Positions 18,446 to 27,727 of a stretch of 64,000 bases of DNA are shown here, one piece after another. Position 1 is the first letter of the stretch, and every line of letters starts with the position of its first letter. The notes beneath the pieces are model-generated. The model was given only the letters and a program-made list of their open reading frames with translations. It searched no databases and had not been told where the DNA came from. The stretch covers positions 62,001 to 126,000 of the forward strand of contig CAZSGM010000004.1 in the NCBI GenBank assembly GCA_964606505.1, given 5' to 3'. This DNA is from CAKVOD01 sp964606505 (lineage in GTDB: Bacteria; Bacillota; Clostridia; Christensenellales; UBA1242). Both the position numbers and the translations under genes were made by a program.

Positions 18446-20208
18446 CACTCGCTAACCGTCAGATAGTAAAGCCTCTTATTTCTAAGTTCAAAAACTGCGC
18501 GGAAGTCGCCAAAAGTTTCGCCGCTCTCAACGTCGTCAAACGCGATTTGTCCGAGGCAAGTTTTGAGCCTTTTCTTGCTGTTTTTCACAAACTGCAACGC
18601 CATTTTCTTCGCAATTTGTTTTTTTATTTTCATAAGCGCCTTGAGTTGCGCTTTTTTTGTTTCGTCTTTTTCTTCTTTATACTTACTGCGCGCGTCGTAA
18701 AAGTCCTCGATTGCGTCGTAGATATCGGACTTGTCGTCCTCTATGTCCTGTTCACTATGGGTGCCACCGAGCGCGGTTTGAATGTCTTGCAGTGTGCAAC
18801 CGCTACAGATTTCGTACACGCCGTTTGTTAGCAATGCGTGCCCGCCAAATGTCGCGATTGTTGTTGTTTGTGGAACACCCAATTCCAGCGCACGGTAAAT
18901 GTGGACTAAGTCGACAGGCGTCAAAACAAGTAAGTTTTCAAGTTTTTTGTACTCAGACAACTCAAGCGCACGCCTAAGCATTTTTGTAAACTTATCTTGC
19001 CTTGAACTGCCGTCTTGTTTTTCGCAGGCACTCTCCAAAGCTACATTTTCGGTTGTTTTTTTCGCCGTTTTGGCGGTTTTTTCGCCAAATTTTTGATTTA
19101 ACATATTGTCTAGCAAATCTTTTTTGTTGTCAAACTGTGAGTTTTCACTTTCAAAGTTTTGCGTAGTGGCGGCTGCTGTTTCGCAGGCGGTTTTAGAAAC
19201 TGATTGCGCGAAACTATCAACAGACTTTGCACACCCGCCCGATTGCGCGGCGGCAGTTGCCAGCAGGTCGTTTGGGGTGGAAAGCGGCGCAAAACTTGAA
19301 AAGTACTTATCAAAAATATGGTTAGGGTCAGTTTTTTTGACGAACAACTTGTACAGTTTGCTGCTAAGTTCGCAATTTGCGTCAAAAACATCCTCAATGC
19401 CTGTCATTTGGTCGCCCTTTAGACAAACAAACACTGCGGGGATGCCCCAAACTTTAGTGAGTTTGCGCGCAACATTGTAGATGCTATCAAAATAGTCGCT
19501 CGCCAAAACTGCCGTATTTTCACACGCGTAAGGCAGCACATCAAAACAAGGAACAACCAACATTTTGTGCTCCCCCGTCAATTTGTCGCTAACGCTGTCT
19601 CCGTTGTGGTCGATAACCCCGCAGTCAGCGAGGCGTTTTAGGATGAGTGCTTTGGTTGTAGACTCAAGTGTGCCAAAGGAGAACGGCGCGGGGGTGTTAA
19701 AATCTGCGGCTGTCTGCTCTTGTTTTTTTGCTTTCTTTGATGATTTACACGCGTTTGCGGATTGCTCGCAATTTGGGACGGATTCAGCGCTGTCGCCGTT
19801 TTGGGCGCTCGTCGCTGAAGTTTCGCTGTTGCGGGTGCTTTCATCCGCAGCGGTGGCGCACTCGTCGTTTGAAGTTTCGTTGTTGCAATTCGCGCGCGCA
19901 TCAGGCTGTTCGTCGTCGTTTTTGATAACTTTCGATTTATCTAAATTGTCGATGTAGACGCAATACGACTTTGAGTGGTCGCTTAGCGAATACGAATCGA
20001 AGCCCACAACCCTGCCATACACGGGCGAAAACACGTTGACCGAGTTAAAACCTGCGGTTTTGGCGATTGTTTGCCCCTCAGTTACGACCTCGTTCATTTT
20101 AACAATCGGCAGCGCAGGGTCGCCGTTTGACACTTTTAGCGGCACGATAACCATTTGCGGCTGCGGCATTTGACGAATTTCAAAATCAATGTTTTTGTTT
20201 ATTTTCAT
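18442..20208 (-). CDS. Stand-alone RnfC-like protein lacking Fe-S motifs
   Basis: RnfC is the soluble NADH-side subunit of the Rnf complex. Here residues 1-75 match its lipoyl-like N-terminal domain (PLKVSNGDPALPIVKMNEVV then TEGQTIAKTAGF). A middle segment (VVPCFDVLPYACEN, then LASDYFDSIYNVARKL) resembles the RnfC NGAECEPY region, and DLVHIYRALELGVPQTTTIA resembles the RnfC nucleotide-domain end. The C-terminal CxxCxxC ferredoxin motifs of RnfC are absent; the tail is charged helix. Two low-complexity insertions (about 85-165 and 325-400) inflate it to 588 residues. No rnfDGEAB genes are nearby. I infer a derived, non-redox paralogue of unknown role. The gene is convergent with sigK. Confidence 0.6.
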   Translation of the reverse strand: MKINKNIDFEIRQMPQPQMVIVPLKVSNGDPALPIVKMNEVVTEGQTIAKTAGFNSVNVFSPVYGRVVGFDSYSLSDHSKSYCVYIDNLDKSKVIKNDDEQPDARANCNNETSNDECATAADESTRNSETSATSAQNGDSAESVPNCEQSANACKSSKKAKKQEQTAADFNTPAPFSFGTLESTTKALILKRLADCGVIDHNGDSVSDKLTGEHKMLVVPCFDVLPYACENTAVLASDYFDSIYNVARKLTKVWGIPAVFVCLKGDQMTGIEDVFDANCELSSKLYKLFVKKTDPNHIFDKYFSSFAPLSTPNDLLATAAAQSGGCAKSVDSFAQSVSKTACETAAATTQNFESENSQFDNKKDLLDNMLNQKFGEKTAKTAKKTTENVALESACEKQDGSSRQDKFTKMLRRALELSEYKKLENLLVLTPVDLVHIYRALELGVPQTTTIATFGGHALLTNGVYEICSGCTLQDIQTALGGTHSEQDIEDDKSDIYDAIEDFYDARSKYKEEKDETKKAQLKALMKIKKQIAKKMALQFVKNSKKRLKTCLGQIAFDDVESGETFGDFRAVFELRNKRLYYLTVSEC

Positions 20209-20276
20209 AATTTCCCTTTTATATTGTTTTTATTTATTGTTAGTCTAACTTTGTGGGGTTCAAACGATTGCGGCGC

Positions 20277-20996
20277 TCACCTAATTTTGTCAAAAAACTC
20301 GGCTTGCGATGTTACAATTTGCGCCAACTCCAACTCCTCAAAGTCGCTTAGCCCCACTTGCTGCTTACACTGCAAAACAACCCGCTCCGCCAGTTCCCCA
20401 ACAGTCAGCGGCGGCGCATTCTCGTCAGACGAAAAGAAACAGTCGCGCACGTACTCAAGATACGTCCCCCGCTCGCCACGCTCAAACTGCGCCAAAAACG
20501 CCAACACAAGCGAGCCCGCGAAACACCGCCTATCAAACTGTGTTACGCTAAACCAGTTGTTTTTGCGCCCCTCAAGACTCGCGTACAACAGTTTACTGTC
20601 CCCCAAACTAAATAGTTCCGAAAACTCTGCGGGCAACCCATCGCTCTCGCACTCCTCAAAAAAGTTACCTCCATTCTGCGCGCGCTCTGCCAAAAACTCC
20701 GCGTACCCCGCCTGCATTTGCGTGCGGACAATCGCCCCGAGCGCGTCGATAACAAACAAGTACCCGAACGCGCCAAAGTTTTTGCACATAGACAGGTTGA
20801 GGTTCACAACCCCTTCTCCCGCCTTGTAAAGGTAGTCCTCATTATCAAAAACGCAAGTGAGCGCAACTCGGTTATTAAGCCCGTCGCAGTGGCAATGGTG
20901 GATTAGTTTTTGATATAGTTCTTGAACTAATCGTTCGACTTCCTCGCTCGGTCTTTTAAACAAGTCTTTGTCAAAACTTTCCAGTAGTTTTAGCAT
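20277..20996 (-). CDS. Hypothetical protein, about 239 residues
   Basis: Not recognised. The ATG at 20996 has GGAG eight bases upstream and is preferred over an in-frame TTG two codons earlier. The product is soluble-looking, acidic, with amphipathic helices and one moderately hydrophobic stretch (FGAFGYLFVIDALGAIV). An HHCHCD cluster near residue 35 could bind metal, which is speculative. It lies 68 bp upstream of the RnfC-like gene on the same strand, so the two may be cotranscribed. Confidence 0.65.
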   Translation of the reverse strand: MLKLLESFDKDLFKRPSEEVERLVQELYQKLIHHCHCDGLNNRVALTCVFDNEDYLYKAGEGVVNLNLSMCKNFGAFGYLFVIDALGAIVRTQMQAGYAEFLAERAQNGGNFFEECESDGLPAEFSELFSLGDSKLLYASLEGRKNNWFSVTQFDRRCFAGSLVLAFLAQFERGERGTYLEYVRDCFFSSDENAPPLTVGELAERVVLQCKQQVGLSDFEELELAQIVTSQAEFFDKIR

Positions 20997-21002
20997 TATC
21001 AA

Positions 21003-21400
21003 AACTCCATTTGTATAGTTTTTTAGCCATTCAAATTTTTAAACCTTTCAAATATCTTTTAGGCTACATTGGGTTATATTAAGCGCGCTTATACCATTTT
21101 TTAGCTTCAAATGCCAGTCAGGCAACCAACAACTTAACAATGACATCCTAATATTTTTTTTAATTCCTTTTTAAAAGTAAGACCTTTTCCATTTTTTAGC
21201 TCACCCCCGCTTTGCTAAAAAAAAGCAAGTGCCTAACGCCCTTGCTTTCAAGTTCTGTTACAATTGTTGGGGCGGCGAAATTATGCAAACCCGCCTAAAA
21301 ACTTTCAAAAATTCACAAACGCCACAACACGCGGCGCGGCATTTGAAAGCCCCCAAAATAGTAAAGCCCTATGTAATCGTCTATTTTTCTAAACGTCTTA
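21003..21400. other. Intergenic region between ftsZ and the 239-residue gene
   Basis: 398 bp. It holds the terminator at 21222-21248 and the promoter region of the downstream minus-strand gene. I see no credible gene or structured RNA otherwise. Confidence 0.5.
21222..21248 (-). terminator. Terminator downstream of ftsZ
   Basis: Stem AAAGCAAG (21222-21229) with CTTGCTTT (21241-21248), followed on the minus strand by a T-run. It lies about 150 nt past the ftsZ stop. Confidence 0.75.
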
Positions 21401-22687
21401 TTAGCGTTTAATGCGCTTCAAGAATGGCGGGATGTCGCTGTCGTCAACTTCAATCCTGCTCATACCACCTTGTGGGCGTTGAGGTTGCGCTTGAGGTTGT
21501 GCCTGTGGTCTAGCAAACTGCGTGCCAAGCCCTTGTTGCTTAGGGTCGTTTTGCGCTTCAGAAATGACGTTGTTATTAAACCCTGTCGCAATGATTGTTA
21601 TTTCAACTTCGTCGCTCATACTCTCGTCGATACCCGAACCGAAGATAATGTTGCAGTTAGGGTCAACAACTTCGCGCACAAGTTCAGCTGCTTCATAAAC
21701 CTCTGCAAGCGACAAGTCTGCGCCACCCTTAACGTTGAGGATGATGTCAGTTGCACCCTCAATGGTTGTTTCCAAAAGCGGGCTTGAAACTGCTTGTCTA
21801 ACCGCTTCGATAGTTTTGTTTTCGCCCTTGCCGTGTCCAATCCCCATATGCGCAACACCCTTGTTTTTCATAGTCGTGCGAATGTCGGCAAAGTCGAGGT
21901 TGATTAAGCCAGGTTTAGCGATAAGGTCGCTAATTCCTTGGATACCTTGTCTCAAAACATCGTCAGCGTACGCAAACGCTTCCATCATAGGTGTTTTGTT
22001 AGGTAAAATCTTGTAGAGTTTGTCATTAGGGATGATAATAAGCGTATCAACATATTTCTTGAGCGCCTCAAGTCCCTTTTCGGCGTTCTCCATACGCTTC
22101 CTGCCCTCAAACATAAACGGTTTTGTAACAACCGCAACAGTGAGCAAGCCCATTTCTTTTGCGATACTAGCAATAATTGGCGCAGCGCCTGTACCAGTTC
22201 CGCCGCCCATACCTGCAGTTACGAAAACAAGGTCAGCGTCTTGCAACATTTCCTGCAAAACTGTTTTGCTTTCTTCCGCAGCTTTTTGCCCCATTTCAGG
22301 GAACGCACCTGCGCCCCAGCCGTTGGTAATTTTTTCGCCAATTTGCAAGCGTTTTGGCGCATTTGAAATCAAAAGTTGTTGCTTATCAGTGTTGACAGCG
22401 ATAAAGTCAGCAATGCCCGCGTCTTGCGCAACCATACGATTGACCGCATTGTTTCCAGCGCCGCCGACGCCAAAAACCTTAATTCTAACAACCTTTGAAA
22501 CGCCGTCGTCGTCAGTGCTTTCCATTTCAAAGGAATTAGCAGTTACATTTTCCCCAGCGAAATTAAAGTCTTGTGGTCTTTCCATTGTCTCAGTAGCTGG
22601 ATTTGAGAACAATGCGTTCGAGTTGAAACCGCCGTTGTTATAGCCGTTTCCGTTGCCATAGCCATTATTGTTATAATTTTCAAACAT
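21401..22687 (-). CDS. ftsZ: Cell division protein FtsZ
   Basis: Tubulin-like GTPase forming the division ring. The core has FGVGGAGNNAVNRM, the GTP-binding MGGGTGTGAAPI and NLDFADIRT. The C-terminal tail ends in SRIEVDDSDIPPFLKRIKR, the conserved peptide that binds FtsA and other partners. I choose the ATG at 22687, because AAGGATGG gives workable spacing there. The N-terminal extension before the core is unusually long, roughly 60 residues, and rich in Asn and Gly (FENYNNNGYGNGNGYN). It is separated from ftsA by 615 bp and has its own promoter, unlike the usual tight ftsA-ftsZ arrangement. Confidence 0.97.
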   Translation of the reverse strand: MFENYNNNGYGNGNGYNNGGFNSNALFSNPATETMERPQDFNFAGENVTANSFEMESTDDDGVSKVVRIKVFGVGGAGNNAVNRMVAQDAGIADFIAVNTDKQQLLISNAPKRLQIGEKITNGWGAGAFPEMGQKAAEESKTVLQEMLQDADLVFVTAGMGGGTGTGAAPIIASIAKEMGLLTVAVVTKPFMFEGRKRMENAEKGLEALKKYVDTLIIIPNDKLYKILPNKTPMMEAFAYADDVLRQGIQGISDLIAKPGLINLDFADIRTTMKNKGVAHMGIGHGKGENKTIEAVRQAVSSPLLETTIEGATDIILNVKGGADLSLAEVYEAAELVREVVDPNCNIIFGSGIDESMSDEVEITIIATGFNNNVISEAQNDPKQQGLGTQFARPQAQPQAQPQRPQGGMSRIEVDDSDIPPFLKRIKR

Positions 22688-22904
22688 TCTTTTGCCCATC
22701 CTTAATTTTTTTTCTAAACAAAACATTTAGTAATCTTGAAATAGATAGTAAAATTACACTCAAAAAATGCAAGAACAAAAACACATCTACATTTAACACG
22801 ACGTCAAACGATAAATCAATAATTTTTGCTCGAAAATGCTTCCTTTTGTAAGTATAAAAACATTCATTTGATACAAAAACTACTACGCTTTTTTGTTTAC
22901 GACA

Positions 22905-22934
22905 ATTTTAGCATACCGACAAACATTTTGTCAA
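22905..22934 (-). promoter_or_regulatory. Sigma-A promoter of ftsZ
   Basis: TTGACA (22929-22934), 18 nt, TAAAAT (22905-22910), with extended -10 TGC. Confidence 0.65.
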
Positions 22935-23235
22935 ATATTTTGCAACAATTTTATTGCATTTTTGACAATTTTGCAGTTTTTTTAAAAAAGCGCGCCGAAT
23001 TTTACCTCGACACGCAACTTTTTTGCGAAAAAACGCACAAATTTAGCGAAAAAACACGTGTTTTTACATATTTTTTTTATTTTTTGCGTTTTCATTCACT
23101 ATTCTGCGTTTTGCGCGCAAGGGATGGTTCTGACATAAAAAATCCCAGTCAATTTTTAAACCAACGCCACGTGCACCCTTGCGTTCATATTTATCAAAAT
23201 TCAGGTCAAATTACGAGCTCCCCCAAAAAAAATAA

Positions 23236-23278
23236 ACCGCCGCAAATTTGCAATACTGCAAAAGTTTTGCGACGGCTT
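23236..23278 (-). terminator. Terminator downstream of ftsA
   Basis: Arms pair ACCGCCGCAAA (23236-23246) with TTTGCGACGGC (23266-23276), allowing G-U pairs, with a T-run on the minus strand just past it. Confidence 0.75.
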
Positions 23279-23302
23279 AAAATTTAGGCATTCATTTTTT
23301 AA

Positions 23303-24469
23303 TTATTTTTTAAACAACGAAACAATTTTTTGCCACCATTTTTTGTAGAATGGCAAGCCTTGGTAATCCTCTTTTTCGCTAACGTAAGACGACTTTATCA
23401 AACTAGCGATTGCGGACTGCTCAAACTCGTCGAGCCCGCCCATTTCAAGGTTTTCCGCTTTACAAACAACTCCGAGTGCGGACGAGAACACGTCAAGCGC
23501 GCCCTTCATTTCGCAAAGTCCACCGCCTGTAACAGCGAACTGGTAAACATACTCATCTTCGGTTAGGCATTTTGCAACCATCTTTGCAATGTGCTCAATT
23601 TTCGCCTTAACGACGGTGTTGACTTGGCTCGCCATAAGTTCGTATTCCTTGCCCGTTTCCTCGTCCGAAACTACATAGTAATCTACTTCGGATGGGTCAA
23701 CAGTGAGCAAAACCTTGCGTTTTAACTGTTCTGCGACCTTGAACGGCAACTCAAACGCCTCGCTCAAGTTTGCGACAATGTGCGCGCCGCCTAGCGAGAA
23801 TGAATACAAACTTTCCACTTTCTCGCCCTTAACTGCAAGAACACTCGTTGTTAAGTAACCAACATCAATCAAAACTGCGCCTGCCTCGCGAACGTGCGGC
23901 TTTAACATTTGGTGTGCTTGCTCAATAATCCCACACTTAAATTCAATATCAGAAAAACCGCATTCGGCAAGTTTTGAGGTTATGGTGTCAATAAAATCGT
24001 CGCTTACGTACACGTAAGTTACGTCAGCAGTCAACTCGTCTTGTTCGTCCTGCCCGTCGATGTGCGTTGAACTGTGAGGCTCAAAGTCTCCCAAGATTTT
24101 TTTAATAACCGTTCCCTCAACTTCGCCGTCCTCAAGGTCTGCGTGCCTTAGAAACTTACGGCGCAAGAGTTCGTTCAGTTCAATAGGTGCCGAAAAAGTT
24201 TGAGCTACGTCCTTTTTGTAGACGCCGCAAAACTCGCTAGGCACATTGACGTAAACTTTTGAATACTCCTCAGTATCTACATCGCTAAACAACTCCGTAA
24301 TTACTTCGCTAAGCCTATCGCTATCGTCAAAAAATTGACCATCAGAAAAACCGCTATAATCGACTTCGGAATACTCCTCTATGTCTAATCTCCCGTCTTC
24401 AACTTCCACTTCGCAAAGACGCAACACGCTGGAACCTATATCAAGCGCAAGAAATTTTGTATTTTGCAT
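23303..24469 (-). CDS. ftsA: Cell division protein FtsA (actin-like)
   Basis: Actin-family ATPase tethering FtsZ to the membrane. Visible are the phosphate-1 motif LALDIGSSVLRL, phosphate-2 VLIDVGYLTTSVLAV, the adenosine loop FAVTGGGLCEMKG, and a C-terminal amphipathic membrane-targeting helix (FYKKWWQKIVSLFKK). The SHS2-like insertion is diverged and acidic. It lies directly upstream of ftsZ on the same strand, which supports FtsA over PilM or MreB. The ATG follows GAGGG. Confidence 0.85.
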   Translation of the reverse strand: MQNTKFLALDIGSSVLRLCEVEVEDGRLDIEEYSEVDYSGFSDGQFFDDSDRLSEVITELFSDVDTEEYSKVYVNVPSEFCGVYKKDVAQTFSAPIELNELLRRKFLRHADLEDGEVEGTVIKKILGDFEPHSSTHIDGQDEQDELTADVTYVYVSDDFIDTITSKLAECGFSDIEFKCGIIEQAHQMLKPHVREAGAVLIDVGYLTTSVLAVKGEKVESLYSFSLGGAHIVANLSEAFELPFKVAEQLKRKVLLTVDPSEVDYYVVSDEETGKEYELMASQVNTVVKAKIEHIAKMVAKCLTEDEYVYQFAVTGGGLCEMKGALDVFSSALGVVCKAENLEMGGLDEFEQSAIASLIKSSYVSEKEDYQGLPFYKKWWQKIVSLFKK

Positions 24470-24617
24470 AATTTACCCTCATTTGTTAGATTAACATTTT
24501 CAATGCTGAGGCAATGATAACATATTTTTTTAAAAATTGCAAACAACTAAAGGCGTTTTATTCCAATAAATATTTACTTATTTATTCCAATTTAATTTGA
24601 ATTATCACATAACAATA

Positions 24618-27110
24618 TTATATAACAATCCAGTTGTTGACACCTGCAGGCGCGGTTATGGATATATTAATCGTTGTGTCGGCAGTCGGAGTAAAGGTTT
24701 TCTTGTTTGTAGACTCGGTTCCGATTGTTGTTACCATATAAAGTTTGTGGTTAATCAATATTGTAAAGGATTTGTTTTTGTCGGCTTCAAAGGTTACCGT
24801 GCTGCCGTTTCGGACGACAAACTGGTTGACAAGGCTTCCCGACTCGTCAAGGCGGTAAATTATGAACTGGTCGGCAAGGCTGCTTGTTGACGACGACCCG
24901 CTTGTGCCTGTGGTCGTTCCCGAGGTGGAGCAGCTAAGGTTGGTGGTTACACTGAGTGTGATGTTATAGGATGTCATCAGCATTTGCAGCGTCGGATACC
25001 CGTCGTTCATAGTGCTTTTAATAACCCAAGTATTTTCAAAGTCCCACTTGTATGATGTGTTACTGCTCCAAGTGAAATGAGCTGACCCCGATGTATAGGT
25101 AGTTTCACTTTTTAACTCGCTAAGGTTTGCGTCAGTTAATGTTAGCGAGTAAAGCCCGTTTGTTGGGTCAGTAACCGCATCATTCGAGCCCGTCAACGAA
25201 AATGCTGCACTCCCTCCTGCGCCCGAAGTAATAACCACACAATTGTAAACATTAAATTCCTCATCTGCCCAATCTCCATATGGCGATGCCCAACTTGTAA
25301 TTGCATATATATAGCTCCCACTTTTTGCAGCAATTTCCACATCCACAAAGCAATTACTAACAGTTGGAGTTATTGTACCCATATCAGATGTTATCGTTAC
25401 CAGCCCGCCAGCGATAAACCCAAAAACGCACAGTCTGGGAACATAAACATTATCCATTGTAACATTCGCAAAGCAATTTTTAATCACAGTTGCCCGTCCA
25501 GCAACTAATCCCCCGCAACTAACACCATCAAAATAAGAACAATATATTTCCTCAATGTTTGCATCTATATAGCAATTTTCTATGTATTGAGCAACACCAG
25601 AAATCACTCCACAAAACGCACTGTAGTCCTCCATATTTACACGCATTTTAATTTTTTCTGTATTGCCATCATTTTTGTTAATGACCTTACAATTTGTTAC
25701 ATTGGTAGCCGATCCAACTATTCCACCGCATCTTTCAATGTATGAACTGACAATAGTAATTTTGTTGCCGCTAAATGTACAATTATCGACATTTGTTGCC
25801 TTGCCAGCTACTGCTCCAACAGCCGGCACAGAAAGCAACCTACCCGAATTCCCATCGCTTACAAAATTGGACTTAACTTCACAATGTGAAATTGTTCCTT
25901 CTAATTCTGCTACTATTCCCCCCATATATCCTAATCCTGACGAGCACCCCAATCCCGATGTGCTGCTAGTGAAAATATCCGAATTCATAATGCAATTTTT
26001 TACTGTTGAGTTTCCAATGCCCCGACCTACAATACCGCCAAAGCGAGCATTATTCCCCCAATATGGTATTTTTATTTCGCCGCCACTAATACTGCAGTCG
26101 CTAATTGTGCTCGCATTGCAAGCCCCAACTATCCCACCGACTGAACCACGACATTCCCCACTTTTTGTGTAACTAAATATTCCATAGTCGGCAATACTAT
26201 ATTGTAAATTTATGTTTTTAATTTCTCCATTACTAACATACCCAAATAATCCACCAAACGCCGCCTCATCCGTTTGTGCACTTACAGTGAAATTTGCAGG
26301 AACACTGCCTGCGGTTGCGTCTATTGTTATAGTTTTGTTCTCGCCTGCGCCACCATCAAATATCCCTGAAAAATAGTTTGTTTGTGTACTGCCTGTCGTA
26401 AAGTCAACTGCAATTGGAACCCACGAACTTGCAGTTATGGTAATGTTGCTGGTAACTTTAAAATAAGTGTTTGAGTAATGCTGACCCGCATTACAGTTGG
26501 TTGCTAATAAACTTAAGTCGGCAAGCGTACTAATTTTATACGGATTGTCTTGCGTGCCACTACCGCTCCAAGTTGAACCTTCCGCTGAAGCAGTTTCAAT
26601 TTCGGGTGCAACTTTTAAATTTTCGTTCCCGTTACTTCCGTTTACATAACCGAACCCGACCGCAAACGCAAGGCACGCTACAAGCAGAAAAAGCCACAAA
26701 CAAAGTTTTGTCGTAGCCGAACGTGTTTTTGTGTTACTTTTGTAACTAGTATCATTTTTATAACTTATAACATTTTTATAACTATGTTTTAAAGGTATTT
26801 GCTTTTTATTTTTTGAAAGTGTTAATAAATTATCATTTTTTTGCACATTTTCGCGTTTTTCACAATTTTGCGAACTTTGCAAATTTTGGCAGTTATCCTG
26901 CAAAATTTTGCAGGTATACTTATCGTTTTCGGTAGTATAGCCGCTATTTTTAGCAACTAAATACCCCCCCCCCCCCAGTTTTTTAGCATTTACAAAAGGG
27001 GCATTTGAAACACTTAAAAAGTCTGCGTTTTGGTCGTTTTTTTGATTGTAGACGCAAGCATTTTCAGCGTTAAAGCAATTTGTTTCGTTTAAAATTTGCC
27101 TTTTAATCAT
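24618..27110 (-). CDS. Phase-variable GLUG-repeat surface protein, locus B (frame ON)
   Basis: 830 residues from an ATG with AAGGAG six bases upstream. A cytoplasmic-looking, Asn/Lys-rich leader includes the tract-encoded Gly run (46-49) and an AKNS-type repeat. A hydrophobic segment (136-154) is followed by ETASAEG, a possible cleavage site. After SGSGTQDNPYKISTLADL comes a long series of GLUG-like beta-helix repeats of the form GGIVG...I.NC. It ends in a Ser/Thr-rich linker and a conserved module (FIIYRLDESGSLVNQFVVRN ... APAGVNNWIVI) nearly identical to locus C. With 13 G the frame is continuous, so this copy reads ON. I infer an adhesin-like surface protein; no LPXTG motif is visible. Confidence 0.8.
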   Translation of the reverse strand: MIKRQILNETNCFNAENACVYNQKNDQNADFLSVSNAPFVNAKKLGGGGYLVAKNSGYTTENDKYTCKILQDNCQNLQSSQNCEKRENVQKNDNLLTLSKNKKQIPLKHSYKNVISYKNDTSYKSNTKTRSATTKLCLWLFLLVACLAFAVGFGYVNGSNGNENLKVAPEIETASAEGSTWSGSGTQDNPYKISTLADLSLLATNCNAGQHYSNTYFKVTSNITITASSWVPIAVDFTTGSTQTNYFSGIFDGGAGENKTITIDATAGSVPANFTVSAQTDEAAFGGLFGYVSNGEIKNINLQYSIADYGIFSYTKSGECRGSVGGIVGACNASTISDCSISGGEIKIPYWGNNARFGGIVGRGIGNSTVKNCIMNSDIFTSSTSGLGCSSGLGYMGGIVAELEGTISHCEVKSNFVSDGNSGRLLSVPAVGAVAGKATNVDNCTFSGNKITIVSSYIERCGGIVGSATNVTNCKVINKNDGNTEKIKMRVNMEDYSAFCGVISGVAQYIENCYIDANIEEIYCSYFDGVSCGGLVAGRATVIKNCFANVTMDNVYVPRLCVFGFIAGGLVTITSDMGTITPTVSNCFVDVEIAAKSGSYIYAITSWASPYGDWADEEFNVYNCVVITSGAGGSAAFSLTGSNDAVTDPTNGLYSLTLTDANLSELKSETTYTSGSAHFTWSSNTSYKWDFENTWVIKSTMNDGYPTLQMLMTSYNITLSVTTNLSCSTSGTTTGTSGSSSTSSLADQFIIYRLDESGSLVNQFVVRNGSTVTFEADKNKSFTILINHKLYMVTTIGTESTNKKTFTPTADTTINISITAPAGVNNWIVI
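26964..26976 (-). repeat. 13-bp poly-G contingency tract of locus B
   Basis: Thirteen C on the plus strand; the G-run begins at the last base of codon 45 and encodes four glycines in frame. Loss or gain of one base would shift the remaining 780 codons. Confidence 0.85.
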
Positions 27111-27305
27111 AATTTACTCCTTATTAAAATAAACTTTAAAACAAACACCGTGTACAGCAATAATCAACTATAGTTTTAATTTGCTTGCTTAATTACCGCG
27201 CAATTTAAGCGATATTCCATTGCAATTTACGCAATAAAAACTTATATATTTTTTGCCCCACTTCAACATTTGTTGCGCAACCTAAAGTGGTTACTTTCAA
27301 TTGTT

Positions 27306-27334
27306 AGTATACACAATTTAAATAAAAAAATCAA
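27306..27334 (-). promoter_or_regulatory. Sigma-A promoter of locus B
   Basis: TTGATT (27329-27334), 17 nt ending in TTGTG, TATACT (27306-27311). Predicted leader about 190 nt, longer than at loci A and C. Confidence 0.7.
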
Positions 27335-27354
27335 ACATTTTGATATGCTTGATT
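27329..27354. terminator. Hairpin overlapping the locus B promoter
   Basis: AATCAAACA (27329-27337) pairs with TGCTTGATT (27346-27354) with one mismatch. It is the same family as the hairpins at 979, 7349 and 59665 and again contains the promoter -35 box. Confidence 0.55.
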
Positions 27355-27727
27355 GAAATTTTTGTTTTTACTTGTAATCACGCTCATTTCACTCGCGCCC
27401 TGTCCTGTCTTGTGCGTACTCTCGCAGTCCCTCATACTTACAGTTCTCGGTTGTATAAAAAACAACTTTGCGCAAGCGCGTACGTGTTTCGTATCTTTAT
27501 TTTATTTGCATTCCCTAACTTAGTTGCGCATGCAAGCACACGCATACTTAGACACACAGTCCCGTAACGTATCTGCGCTTGCCTGCACACCGCCAGTGTA
27601 AAGTTCCGCACACAATTTACTCGAAAGACATACCTAAATATTATCAAACTTACTCAATGAAAGCCTTGGGCTACTTATGCACTTCCTCAAGGCTCGCAAT
27701 GCTGCGGTTGTTTGTGTGGGGTGCTTC
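27355..27727. other. Noncoding region between locus B promoter and rsmD, possibly structured
   Basis: About 370 bp that is visibly richer in G+C than other spacers here, with no ORF having a ribosome site. It contains several inverted repeats: AGCCTTG/CAAGGCT (27662-27668 with 27688-27694) just past rsmD, GTTGT/ACAAC near 27450-27466, and GCAAGC/GCTTGC near 27531-27584. A structured RNA or a degraded gene are both possible; I recognise no family. Confidence 0.3.

Larger units (their letters stand above)
22688..23302. other. Long ftsA-ftsZ intergenic region
   Basis: 615 bp containing the ftsA terminator (23236-23278) and an ftsZ promoter (22905-22934), leaving a leader of about 210 nt before ftsZ. 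No credible coding frame. The leader is AT-rich without an obvious riboswitch. Confidence 0.55.

Noticed and set aside
22020..22643. 207-codon plus-strand frame
   Set aside because: Antisense to ftsZ; no initiation signals.
27438..27647. 69-codon minus-strand frame in the noncoding stretch
   Set aside because: No ribosome site, Cys/Arg-rich random-looking product.
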